Origin: Nonomuraea harbinensis
GTDB lineage: Bacteria > Actinomycetota > Actinomycetes > Streptosporangiales > Streptosporangiaceae
Assembly (NCBI RefSeq): GCF_019396385.1
Contig: NZ_JAHKRN010000014.1
Span: 62,001-126,000, forward strand
DNA: 64,000 bases
Direction of reading: 5' to 3'
A program made the translations under genes and the position numbers. Every line of letters starts with the position of its first letter. Position 1 is the first letter of the stretch. A model generated the notes under the pieces. That model made no database searches. It was not told the origin of the DNA and was given only the letters and a program-made list of their open reading frames with translations. Of this stretch, positions 41,312 through 49,171 are shown one piece after another.

Positions 41312-41415
41312 GCTTCCTCCCTGTGGTGACCCCGGCTCCCCATTCAACGGCGGGGGTCCTGGAGTGCGGCTATGACCTGACAGTGACGACTCGATTACTT
41401 TCAGGAGGCAGAACA

Positions 41416-41457
41416 ATGCGCTCCGTAGCCATGAAGAAACGCAGAGGGTCTCCCTAG
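41416..41457 (+). CDS. Putative 13-residue leader peptide
   Basis: ATG 41416 to TAG 41457 encodes MRSVAMKKRRGSP. A perfect AGGAGG (41403-41408) lies 7 bp upstream, the best ribosome site in the region, yet the ORF is only 13 codons. It lies 62 bp before the P450 start in the divergent intergenic region. It could be a regulatory leader or the stub of a lost gene. Confidence 0.35.
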   Translation: MRSVAMKKRRGSP

Positions 41458-41519
41458 ATTGTGGTTGCACAACGTGATCATTGATGATCGCTCCGGAACC
41501 ATGCGGAAAGGTCCACGGA

Positions 41520-42794
41520 ATGGGTGCTGTCGGCCAGACGACCACGGGCGGCTATCTGGAGAGGTACGACGAGGCGCTCGCCAGCGCTCCGATGTCCGCG
41601 TTCGGGCTGGTCAGAGAGTGGATCCGGAGCGACTGGCGCGGCCTGTTCGCCGAGCTGCGCGAGCGGCGTCCCATCCTCGTCACGCCCGCCTTCACGGTCG
41701 TGACCCGCCACGCCGACGTCACCGAGGTGCTCTCCCGTGAGGAGATCTTCTCGGTCCGGGCCTTCGGCCCGCGGCTCGACGCCGCCCTGGGCGGGCCGTT
41801 CATGCTCGGCAGGGACGCCACCGCGATGAACTGGCGCGAGAAGGGCCTGATGCAGGTCATGCTCGACCCCGGCGACGTGGCCGGGGTGCGCGAGCTCGCC
41901 GGGAACCTCGCCGACGAGCTGCTCGACGCCGCCTCGCCCGGCGGGCGCGTCGAGACGGTCGGCGGGCTGTTCAGGCCCGTCGCCCTGGGGGTGTGCGCCC
42001 ACTACTTCGGCTTCCCCGGCCCCGACCCGCAGACCCTGTCGCGGTGGACGCGCGCCGTCGTCACCGACGGCTTCGCCAACTTCCACGGCGATCCGGAGAT
42101 CCAGGCCGCGTCCGTACGAGCCGGCACGGAGATGATCGCCTACCTGCGCGAGCGGCTCGCCGAATACCGGGCGGCGCCCGATCCGCCCGACGACGTCTTC
42201 GCCCGGCTCGTCCGCTCCTCGCACGTGCCCGACGACCGCATCCTGATCAACATGGCCGGGCTGCCGCTGGGCTTCGTGGAGAGCGCGCCAGGAGCCATGA
42301 CGGAGGCGGTCGAGCAGCTGCTGATGCGTCCGGAGGTGCTGGCGGAGGCCGTCGAGGCGGCGGGGGACCCCGAACGGTTCGACCGTTACGTCTGGGAGGC
42401 GCTGCGGTTCAACCCGTTCTTCAAGCTGCTGCCGAGGCTGTGCGAGCGCGATCACGTGCTGGCGGCGGGCACGCCGCGCGCCACGCCGATCCCGGCGGGC
42501 ACGTTCGTGCTCGCGGCGCCCGCCTCGGCCATGTTCGACGCCGACGTGGTGCCGGAGCCGGGCGAGTTCCGCCTCGACCGCCCGGCGCACCACCACCTGT
42601 TCTTCGGCCACGGCCACCACGCCTGCCTGGGCGTCCATCCGGCCAGGGTCGTCGTGAGCGAGACCGTACGGCGTCTGCTGCTGCGTCCCGGCGTCCGCCT
42701 GCTGCCCCCACCGGAAGGCGCTGTCGAGCGCGCCCTCGGCATCTTCCCCGACCGCTTCGTCGTCGGGCTCGGCACCGAGCGGCGGGAGGGCTGA
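41520..42794 (+). CDS. Non-canonical cytochrome P450 (hydroperoxide isomerase-like candidate)
   Basis: A 424-residue soluble P450. The heme loop FFGHGHHACLGVH puts the thiolate at Cys369, and the ExxR pair is in YVWEALRFNPFF. The I helix (about 243-262) reads NMAGLPLGFVESAPGAMTEA and lacks the usual AGxxTT oxygen-activating threonine pair. P450s that rearrange hydroperoxides or endoperoxides, such as CYP74 and prostacyclin/thromboxane synthases, do not need that threonine or a redox partner, and none is encoded here. The ATG at 41520 follows GGAAAGG; a TTG/ATG at 41481-41486 is an alternative. The stop is 2 bp before the heme-dioxygenase start. Confidence 0.85.
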   Translation: MGAVGQTTTGGYLERYDEALASAPMSAFGLVREWIRSDWRGLFAELRERRPILVTPAFTVVTRHADVTEVLSREEIFSVRAFGPRLDAALGGPFMLGRDATAMNWREKGLMQVMLDPGDVAGVRELAGNLADELLDAASPGGRVETVGGLFRPVALGVCAHYFGFPGPDPQTLSRWTRAVVTDGFANFHGDPEIQAASVRAGTEMIAYLRERLAEYRAAPDPPDDVFARLVRSSHVPDDRILINMAGLPLGFVESAPGAMTEAVEQLLMRPEVLAEAVEAAGDPERFDRYVWEALRFNPFFKLLPRLCERDHVLAAGTPRATPIPAGTFVLAAPASAMFDADVVPEPGEFRLDRPAHHHLFFGHGHHACLGVHPARVVVSETVRRLLLRPGVRLLPPPEGAVERALGIFPDRFVVGLGTERREG

Positions 42795-42796
42795 CG

Positions 42797-44380
42797 ATGG
42801 CGGGCAGCACGACAGCGCGCGGCGTCGCCTCGGACGGGCTCGTCAACCGGCTCAGGTTCCTGGCCCTGACGAGCGGCCGGCCGTTCTGGGACCTTCTGCA
42901 GCGGGTCGATCCGGTGCGGCGCAGGGTCAACGCGACCCTGATCGACCAGGCGATCCGCGAGATGCCGCCGCGGCCGGAGCCGCTGAGCACCATGGCCGGC
43001 TACACCTCCTGGGCCTCGCTGACCGACCGCACCTACAGCGGGCGCCACCTGCCCCCGATCACCGTGGCCGACGACAGGCGGCCGACCCCCGAGCGGGCCG
43101 CCGAGCTGTTCACCCGCGGCGAGTCCATGATCCACTGCCCGCGCTCCACGGTGCTGTTCGCGTACTTCGCCCAATGGTTCACCGACGGCTTCCTGCGCGG
43201 CGACGTGAACATCCCGCGCGACCCGCGCAAGAACAGCTCCAACCACCACATCGACCTCAACCAGGTCTACGGCCTCGACGAGCGGGCGACCGCCGCGCTG
43301 CGCACCTTCGACGGCGGGCTGCTGAAGAGCCAGTTGCTCGACGGCGGGGAGTTCCCGCCCTTCCTGTGCGAGAACGGCAAGATCAAGCCCGAGTTCGCCC
43401 CGCTGCGCGTCATCCGCTTCGACGAGCTCAGCGACGAGCAGCGCGACACGCTCTTCGCCACCGGCAGCGACCGGGGCAACATCCAGCTCGGCTTCACCAT
43501 GCTCACGGTGCTGTTCCTGCGCGAGCACAACCGGGTGGCCCGGCTGCTCGCCAAGAACCATCCGCGCTGGGACGACGAGCGGTTGTTCCAGACGGCCCGC
43601 AACATCCTCATCGTGCTGCTGATCAAGCTCGTGGTCGAGGAGTACATCAACCACATCACCCCCTACCACTTCCGGTTCACCCTGGACCCGAAGCTGTCGG
43701 CGCTGCTGGCGCACGCCCCCTGGCACCGGGAGAACTGGGCCTCGGTGGAGTTCAACCTCGTCTACCGCTGGCACAGCCTCATCCCGTCCCACCTGTCCGT
43801 GGGCGGGCACGACCTGCCCCTGGCCGAAACCATGGTCGGCGGCGCGCTGATCCCCGGCCCCGGGCTCGGCCGGCTCTTCGAGGACGCCTCCCGCCAGCGG
43901 GCCGGCCGCATCGGGCTGTTCAACACCGACCCGCTGCTGCGCGAGGTCGACGCGGCGAGCATCGCCGACTCGCGCGTGCTCGGCCTGGCCTCGTACAACG
44001 ACTACCGGCGACACTGCCGCTTCCCCCGGGTGCGCCGGTTCGAGCACGTCTCCGGCGACGCGCGGGTCTCCGGCGCGCTGCGCGACCTCTACCGCGGCGT
44101 CGACGACCTCGACCTGTACGTGGGACTCTTCGCGGAGGAACCCGGGTCCCCGGACGCGATCCTGCCGCCGCTGCTCACCAAGATCATCGCCATCGACGCC
44201 TTCTCCCAGGCGCTCACCAACCCGCTGCTGGCGCCGCGCGTGTTCAACGCCGCCACCTTCTCCCCGACCGGCGTGCGGATCATCACGGCCACCCGCACCC
44301 TCGCCGACGTGGTACGCCGCAACACCCCCGAAGACCCGACGGCCCGCTTCGTCAGCATGACCCGGCAGGCCTTCACATGA
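42797..44380 (+). CDS. Cyclooxygenase/Ppo-like animal heme peroxidase (fatty acid dioxygenase candidate)
   Basis: A 527-residue protein of the animal heme peroxidase superfamily. EFNLVYRWHSLIPSHL contains the Tyr-Arg-Trp-His motif (Tyr323, proximal heme His326) that in cyclooxygenases and fungal Ppo dioxygenases makes the substrate-abstracting tyrosyl radical. SSNHHIDLNQVYG supplies the distal His (about His150). FLREHNRVARLLAKNHPRW is the family helix and ALTNPLLAPRVFNAATFS the C-terminal block. No signal peptide or EGF domain is present. It follows a P450 by 2 bp, the same pair that fungal PpoA carries as one fused chain, and overlaps the lipase start by 4 bp. Likely reaction: dioxygenation of an unsaturated fatty acid. 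Confidence 0.9.
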   Translation: MAGSTTARGVASDGLVNRLRFLALTSGRPFWDLLQRVDPVRRRVNATLIDQAIREMPPRPEPLSTMAGYTSWASLTDRTYSGRHLPPITVADDRRPTPERAAELFTRGESMIHCPRSTVLFAYFAQWFTDGFLRGDVNIPRDPRKNSSNHHIDLNQVYGLDERATAALRTFDGGLLKSQLLDGGEFPPFLCENGKIKPEFAPLRVIRFDELSDEQRDTLFATGSDRGNIQLGFTMLTVLFLREHNRVARLLAKNHPRWDDERLFQTARNILIVLLIKLVVEEYINHITPYHFRFTLDPKLSALLAHAPWHRENWASVEFNLVYRWHSLIPSHLSVGGHDLPLAETMVGGALIPGPGLGRLFEDASRQRAGRIGLFNTDPLLREVDAASIADSRVLGLASYNDYRRHCRFPRVRRFEHVSGDARVSGALRDLYRGVDDLDLYVGLFAEEPGSPDAILPPLLTKIIAIDAFSQALTNPLLAPRVFNAATFSPTGVRIITATRTLADVVRRNTPEDPTARFVSMTRQAFT

Positions 44381-46560
44381 CCAGTCCCTCCGAGGCGTCC
44401 CCGGTCGGTCCGTCTGATTCAGCCGCCGCGTTGCTGCGTGCCGCTGCGCGTGAGGTGGTCGATGTCGCGGTCACCCTTCGGGAGGTAGCGGGTCACGCGA
44501 CGGCCGCGCTCACCGACGGCGAGCTGCTGCGTGGCCTGCCGCGCGCTCCCGCCGAGGGCAGGTCCGCCTGTCGTGCGCTGCTGCGGGCCACCACCGGCCG
44601 CCGCGGTCTCGGGTACGCGCTCACCGGCGGTCCGCTGGTCACCCTGGCCGCCAAAGTGGGCGCCATGGCCGGGGCCGAGAACCTGGTCGTACGCGTGCTG
44701 GCCACGTCACTGCGGCTGCGCATCGCCGCCGTCGCGGTCGACCACCCCGAGCTGGCCGAAGACCCGATGATCGCCCGGCTCGTCGACGCGGCCGCGGCCG
44801 ACCGCGACCTGGAAGCCGTCCGCGCCCTGCGCGCGCTGCTGAAGGACCGCGGCGCGGTGCGCGGGCTCAGCGGGCTCGCCCCCGTCTTCGGTGAGGTCCT
44901 CGCGCTGCGGGCGCTCCTGGACGAGAACCCGCTGAACGACGCCACCGCCTGGCTCATCGCGACCGGCCGGGGCCGCGCCACCGCCGACCCGATCACCGGC
45001 ATCAGCAACCGGGCCATCGCCGTCCTCGACACCGGGGAGGGCGCCGCCCGCCGGACCGACCTGAGCGACGCCGAGTCCGCCCGGCTCGGCGACCGGGGAT
45101 CGCTCCTCGGGTTCCTGGGCAACATCAGCGTCATCGGCTCCACCGGGCGGATCCTCGTCCAGAGCGTCCAGGGCCCTGACGGGGTGGTCCGGCACGTCGT
45201 CCAGGTGCCGGGCATGGCGGGGCTGCTCGACGGCGACTCGCCCCAGGACCTGCTCGGCGCGTTCAGCAGCGCCGTGCTCGACAGCAGCCCCTACAGCCGC
45301 GCGCTGGCCAGGGCCGTCGCCGACTACGGGCTGCCAGAGGGCGCCGAGGTGGCGCTCGTCGGGCACAGCGCCGGCGGTGCGGCGATCATGAACCTGGCGC
45401 AGGACTCCGGTTTCTGCGCCAGGTTCACCGTCACCCACGTCATCGCCGTCGGATCGCCCGTCGACTTCAAGCGGCCCGCCGACCCGCGCACCTGGGTGGC
45501 CAGCGTCACCAACCAGCACGACATCATCCCCACCCTCGACGGGCAGGGCGCGGGCAACTGCTTCGACCTGAACCCCGGCTGGTACGTGGTCGACTACTAC
45601 GACTCCTCCCACCTGTTCCCGCTCTGCCACCGGCTGGAGCACTACATCGACAACCTCGCCCGCGACCTGCCCGAGGCCCGCGACCACATCGACGACCGGC
45701 TCGCGCCCTACCGGGGGCGGGTCGTGCGGTCCCAGGCGTACCAGCTGTTCGACCGCGCGCCCGATCCGGCGGGTTTCCCGTTCCTGACCGTGCCGACCTA
45801 CTCGCTGGACGGGTCGGTCGAGCTGCCGATCAGGTGCCGTCGCGGCAGCGCGCTCACCGCGCTGTTCGCCGCCGACCGGGAGGCGGTGGCCGGGGTGCTG
45901 GAGGGGACCGGGTTCGGGCCCCTGCTCGTCGCGGGCCGCGCCCTGGTCGCCATGCACGCGGCCTGGAACCGGGACACCAGCTTCGGCGGCTACCGGGAGG
46001 CGCACCTCGGCGTCGTCGTGCCCGGCCCAGGGCGGTCGCCCTCGCTCTGGCCCGACCTGCTGCGGAGCGCGGGGCGGCGGCGTTCGGGCAGCCTGCTCGT
46101 CGGGTCGGCCGTGGACACCGAGGCTGTCCATGCCGTCGCGCCGCGGCTGTGGGGTGGTGAGACGCATCTGGAGCCCGTCGATGTGCGGCTCGCCGCAGGG
46201 CGGGCGCGGGTCAGCGTCGGCGACGCCTTCACCCTCTCCGGGAGGCTCGGCCCCTTCCTGCCCGTCGGCGACCGCGACCTGGTCGGCTACACGGCCGGGA
46301 CCGGCGCCGGCACGCTGCGCTCATGCGTACGGGTCCGCGGCCCCGGACGCCTCCACCCCCTGCCCCTGCTGCGGCTGACGGCCGAACCGGGCTCGGCGCA
46401 TCCCCTGGCCGAGCGGGTGCGCGCCCTCGGGCTCGACGGCGCCAGCCCTCTGTTGTCCCTGTCCTCGCCCGCCCGCCAAACCCTCAGAGACGCCGCCGTC
46501 CCCCTGCACCCCCGCGACCGCCCGCCTGTCGCCGGAGAAGTGTCGCCGTCCTGCTGGTGA
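44377..46560 (+). CDS. Lipase-like alpha/beta hydrolase with C-terminal acetoacetate-decarboxylase-like region
   Basis: A 727-residue protein. The first 210 residues are helical and unassigned. The alpha/beta hydrolase core (about 210-450) has ALVGHSAGGAAI with nucleophile Ser331, NQHDIIPTLDG with the likely acid Asp, and CHRLEHYIDNL with the likely His. From about residue 475 the chain (SVELPIRCRRGSALTALFAA, then FGGYREAHLGVVVPG) resembles the acetoacetate decarboxylase-like fold; this part is less certain. It starts at ATG 44377 inside the dioxygenase stop, so the three genes are coupled. It probably releases the fatty acid substrate from a lipid or processes the oxidised product. Confidence 0.75.
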   Translation: MTSPSEASPVGPSDSAAALLRAAAREVVDVAVTLREVAGHATAALTDGELLRGLPRAPAEGRSACRALLRATTGRRGLGYALTGGPLVTLAAKVGAMAGAENLVVRVLATSLRLRIAAVAVDHPELAEDPMIARLVDAAAADRDLEAVRALRALLKDRGAVRGLSGLAPVFGEVLALRALLDENPLNDATAWLIATGRGRATADPITGISNRAIAVLDTGEGAARRTDLSDAESARLGDRGSLLGFLGNISVIGSTGRILVQSVQGPDGVVRHVVQVPGMAGLLDGDSPQDLLGAFSSAVLDSSPYSRALARAVADYGLPEGAEVALVGHSAGGAAIMNLAQDSGFCARFTVTHVIAVGSPVDFKRPADPRTWVASVTNQHDIIPTLDGQGAGNCFDLNPGWYVVDYYDSSHLFPLCHRLEHYIDNLARDLPEARDHIDDRLAPYRGRVVRSQAYQLFDRAPDPAGFPFLTVPTYSLDGSVELPIRCRRGSALTALFAADREAVAGVLEGTGFGPLLVAGRALVAMHAAWNRDTSFGGYREAHLGVVVPGPGRSPSLWPDLLRSAGRRRSGSLLVGSAVDTEAVHAVAPRLWGGETHLEPVDVRLAAGRARVSVGDAFTLSGRLGPFLPVGDRDLVGYTAGTGAGTLRSCVRVRGPGRLHPLPLLRLTAEPGSAHPLAERVRALGLDGASPLLSLSSPARQTLRDAAVPLHPRDRPPVAGEVSPSCW

Positions 46561-46578
46561 TCCGCTGATGGAGGAGAA

Positions 46579-46812
46579 ATGCCGGTCGAACACGCCGCGC
46601 ACGCCGAGGTGTTGCGCTCGGACGCCCGCGCGCTCGCCGCCTGCGCCGAGCGCCTGCGCGAGATCGGAGCGCGGCTGGACGCGGCCGGCGTCGCGCCGCC
46701 GTGGCTGCGGGCCTCGGTGAACGCCCATGTCGCCGCCTGTGTCGCCGCAGTGGCCGACCTCGACGAGGCCGCGACCCGCCTGCACCGCTACGCCGCCCGG
46801 TCCCGCCCTTGA
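46579..46812 (+). CDS. Small helical protein (EspC/WXG-like size class)
   Basis: A 77-residue Ala-rich protein made of two amphipathic helices (RSDARALAACAERLREIGAR and NAHVAACVAAVADLDEAATR) separated by a Pro turn (GVAPPWLRAS). The size and helix-turn-helix hairpin resemble EspC/DUF2580-type proteins linked with type VII secretion, but the resemblance is weak and no WXG motif is seen. The ATG at 46579 follows GGAGGAGAA. It is the last gene of the P450-dioxygenase-lipase operon, 18 bp after the lipase. Confidence 0.65.
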   Translation: MPVEHAAHAEVLRSDARALAACAERLREIGARLDAAGVAPPWLRASVNAHVAACVAAVADLDEAATRLHRYAARSRP

Positions 46813-46933
46813 CCCCGGGCGGACCCGCGCTGGTCCCGTTCGGCCGGGGCGCGCAACGGCTGCGCGTCCCGTCGAGGGGCGGCTATGTCATGAAACGTCA
46901 CGGGCTTGCGCGGCGCGGGCCGTCGGGGGTGGG

Positions 46934-48373
46934 TCAGTTCGCTTCGTGGACGGCGCGGGCGGCGCTGAGTCCTGATTCGAGTGCGCCTTCGATCCAGGCG
47001 TGCCAGAGCGAGCAGTGCTCGCCGGCGAAGTGGACGCGGCCCTCGGGGCCGATGATCGCGTCGTGCAGGGCCGTCTGCTGGTGGGGCTCGAAGAGGGCGA
47101 AGGCCCCGGCTGCGTACGGGTCGTTGTACCAGGCGTGGGAGACGCCGAACTCGAAGTGGTCGTAGATCTCCGGGTGGATCTTGGCGACGTCTTCGAGCGC
47201 CTGCTCGATGCGTTTCTGGGCGGGCATCGCGCCCCAGCGCAGCGCGTCCTGCCCCCAGGTGTAGGCCGCCAGCAGGACCGCCCGCTCGTCGCCGTCGGCG
47301 GGATGCGAGGGGTAGCAGATGCGCCGGATCGGCAGGTCGGTGACCGTGGTGCCGCCGACGATGCCGTCGGTCCGCTCCCAGAACGCCCGCCGCACCTGCA
47401 ACAGGATCTTGGTGGAGGCGTTGTAGTTGAGCTCGCGGATGGCGCGCTGCTTGCGGCGGGAGAAGGCGGGCCTGGTCTCGACGTCACGCAGCACCGAGAA
47501 CGGGATGGCGCAGATGGCGTGGTCGCCGGTGATCGATGTGCGGCCCGAGCCCGTACGGACGTGCAGGGTCACCGAGTGGTCGTCCTGCTCGATGGCCGTC
47601 ACCTCGTGGCCGAACCGGATGTGGCGCCTCAGCTCGCGGTAGAACGCGACGGGCAGCCGGTCGGCGCCGCCCACGATCTCCTGCATGTCCTCGAACGCCC
47701 GCCCGACGATCTCGCGGAACTGCTCGATGACGGCCGCGTTGAGGTTGGACTCGCGGAAGCTCATCACGCCGTAGAGCTCGATCGCCCCCTCGGAGAACCC
47801 CCGCTCGCGCAGGAAGCCGCGGATGGAGTAGCGGTCGTACTCGGCGCAGATGCGGTCGAGCGCCTTCTCGCCCTCCAGCGCGTAAAGGTCGTGGATCTCC
47901 TGGGTGGCGGTGCGCCACAGATCCTCGTAGGTGCGGCCGCGCTCGTGCTCGGCCAGGCCGAAGTCGACGAGCTGCGGGTTGCGCCCGAGCTCGCCGATGG
48001 TCGTCCGGACACCCTGGATGTACGCGAGCGTCCGGGGGTTGTTCATGACGAAGGGGCGCAGGGGCAGCCCGAACCGTTCGCAGTAGGCGAGGGTGAGATC
48101 GTGCACGCGGGGTATGCGCATCGCCCCCGCTTCCGCGTACAGGCCGGGGGCGAAGTCGCGCAGGGTCAGCACCCGCCCGCCGACCCGCTGCTGGGCCTCC
48201 AGGACCACGGGCTCGTGGCCCTGGCGCATCAGCTCGTAGGCGGCGACCAGCCCGGCCATCCCGGCCCCGATGACCAGCACGCGCTTGCGCGGCCGGCCAC
48301 CGGCGCCGAGCCCGCGCCCGGCCGTCGCGACCAGCTCGGCCGGGACGCGGAGATCGTGACGCGGGCGGGGCAC
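46934..48373 (-). CDS. Flavin monoamine/L-amino-acid oxidase family protein
   Basis: A 479-residue FAD enzyme. The dinucleotide-binding motif is VLVIGAGMAGLVAAYELMRQ, followed by EAQQRVGGRVLTLRDF, the GG doublet of the amine oxidase family. The C-terminal FAD contact is VHFAGEHCSLWHAWIEGALE. The domain order matches L-amino-acid oxidases and monoamine oxidases. No signal peptide is visible, so it should act in the cytoplasm on an amine or amino acid that is not identifiable here. It starts at GTG 48373. It is convergent with the lipase operon and not clearly linked to it. Confidence 0.88.
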   Translation of the reverse strand: MPRPRHDLRVPAELVATAGRGLGAGGRPRKRVLVIGAGMAGLVAAYELMRQGHEPVVLEAQQRVGGRVLTLRDFAPGLYAEAGAMRIPRVHDLTLAYCERFGLPLRPFVMNNPRTLAYIQGVRTTIGELGRNPQLVDFGLAEHERGRTYEDLWRTATQEIHDLYALEGEKALDRICAEYDRYSIRGFLRERGFSEGAIELYGVMSFRESNLNAAVIEQFREIVGRAFEDMQEIVGGADRLPVAFYRELRRHIRFGHEVTAIEQDDHSVTLHVRTGSGRTSITGDHAICAIPFSVLRDVETRPAFSRRKQRAIRELNYNASTKILLQVRRAFWERTDGIVGGTTVTDLPIRRICYPSHPADGDERAVLLAAYTWGQDALRWGAMPAQKRIEQALEDVAKIHPEIYDHFEFGVSHAWYNDPYAAGAFALFEPHQQTALHDAIIGPEGRVHFAGEHCSLWHAWIEGALESGLSAARAVHEAN

Positions 48374-48458
48374 GCCCGGCGGGTTCGCTTCCAGGGTGCC
48401 ACGCCCTTCCCTGACGACTACACAAGGTAAGGAAGTGACTACCTGAGGTCAATACCTC

Positions 48459-48484
48459 TGTCAAGCCGGGGGCCCGGCTTGACA
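48459..48484. terminator. 26-bp perfect inverted repeat: terminator stem and back-to-back TTGACA
   Basis: TGTCAAGCCGGG and CCCGGCTTGACA are perfect 12-bp arms around a central GG. The repeat begins 12 bp after the stop of the DUF5666-like gene, so as RNA it forms a strong hairpin able to end that transcript, although no T-run follows. The outer bases place TTGACA on both strands. The minus-strand copy (48464-48459) has TAGTCA 17 bp on, a possible promoter for the amine oxidase gene. Confidence 0.55.
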
Positions 48485-48495
48485 GTCGGCAGTGG

Positions 48496-49077
48496 TCAGG
48501 AAGACTCCGGCTTGCCGTGACGGTGCTCGTGCGGCCCGTCCATGTGGCGCCGGTCCTTCCCCTCGCGCTCGGACTTGGCGCGGACCGCGACGGCGGTAGC
48601 CGTCTCGCCGTCCACCTTCGCCAGGACGGAGACCTTCTGCCCGGTCTTCACCGTGTCGATGGTCGCGTCGCGGTTGATCCGGGTGTCGGCGTCGACCGCG
48701 TACTCCCTGGAGTAGCCGTCCTCGCTCTTGACGGTGAGCGAGTCCTGGTCGACGGCCGTGACCTCGCCGCGCTGGGTGGCGACGGTGACGTACTCGCCCT
48801 CGCCTTCCCGCACCACGAACTCGCCGTGAAGGTTGATCTTGGGACCGTCCCAGTGCCGGCGGTCCTCCTTCTTGGAAGGCTTGTCGGACGGGCCGGTCGA
48901 CGGGGACTCGGTGGCCGTGGGGGCGGGGGCAGGGGTGCCCGACGGGGGTGTGGCCGCCGCGGTGGCGACGCCGGCGCCGGTGGCGACGACGAGCGCGGCG
49001 GTGGCGGCGAGCAGCAGGGTACGCGGGAAGCGGCGCTTGGACGGCTGGTTCCCCGCGGTTTCCGGCTCAGTTGTCAT
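48496..49077 (-). CDS. Exported DUF5666-like protein
   Basis: A 193-residue protein. A cytoplasmic N terminus, one hydrophobic signal/anchor (TLLLAATAALVVATGAGVAT) and a Pro/Ser/Thr spacer precede two DUF5666-type beta repeats (YVTVATQRGEVTAVDQDSLT and TVKTGQKVSVLAKVDGETAT). The C terminus is rich in His, Arg and Lys and may bind metal. The ATG at 49077 follows GGGGAGGAAA. A GCTTAA-N7-TTAAGC dyad lies upstream and may be a response-regulator site. Function unknown. Confidence 0.8.
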   Translation of the reverse strand: MTTEPETAGNQPSKRRFPRTLLLAATAALVVATGAGVATAAATPPSGTPAPAPTATESPSTGPSDKPSKKEDRRHWDGPKINLHGEFVVREGEGEYVTVATQRGEVTAVDQDSLTVKSEDGYSREYAVDADTRINRDATIDTVKTGQKVSVLAKVDGETATAVAVRAKSEREGKDRRHMDGPHEHRHGKPESS

Positions 49078-49128
49078 GTGAGGTTTCCTCCCCGATGTGC
49101 AGGTGTTACCCCAAGAGTGCATGTGGCT

Positions 49129-49147
49129 GCTTAAGGCTGAGTTAAGC
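49129..49147. promoter_or_regulatory. GCTTAA-N7-TTAAGC inverted repeat
   Basis: A 6-bp-arm dyad 52 bp upstream of the DUF5666-like start codon, in an otherwise GC-rich region. Its spacing resembles binding sites of OmpR-type response regulators, but no regulator gene lies alongside. Confidence 0.4.
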
Positions 49148-49171
49148 GCTGCACCTGCCTTGACCTGCGCT

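Noticed and set aside
46579..46812. WXG100/type VII secretion substrate
   Set aside because: The size and helices fit, but the WXG turn is absent and no secretion genes are nearby; left as unknown.
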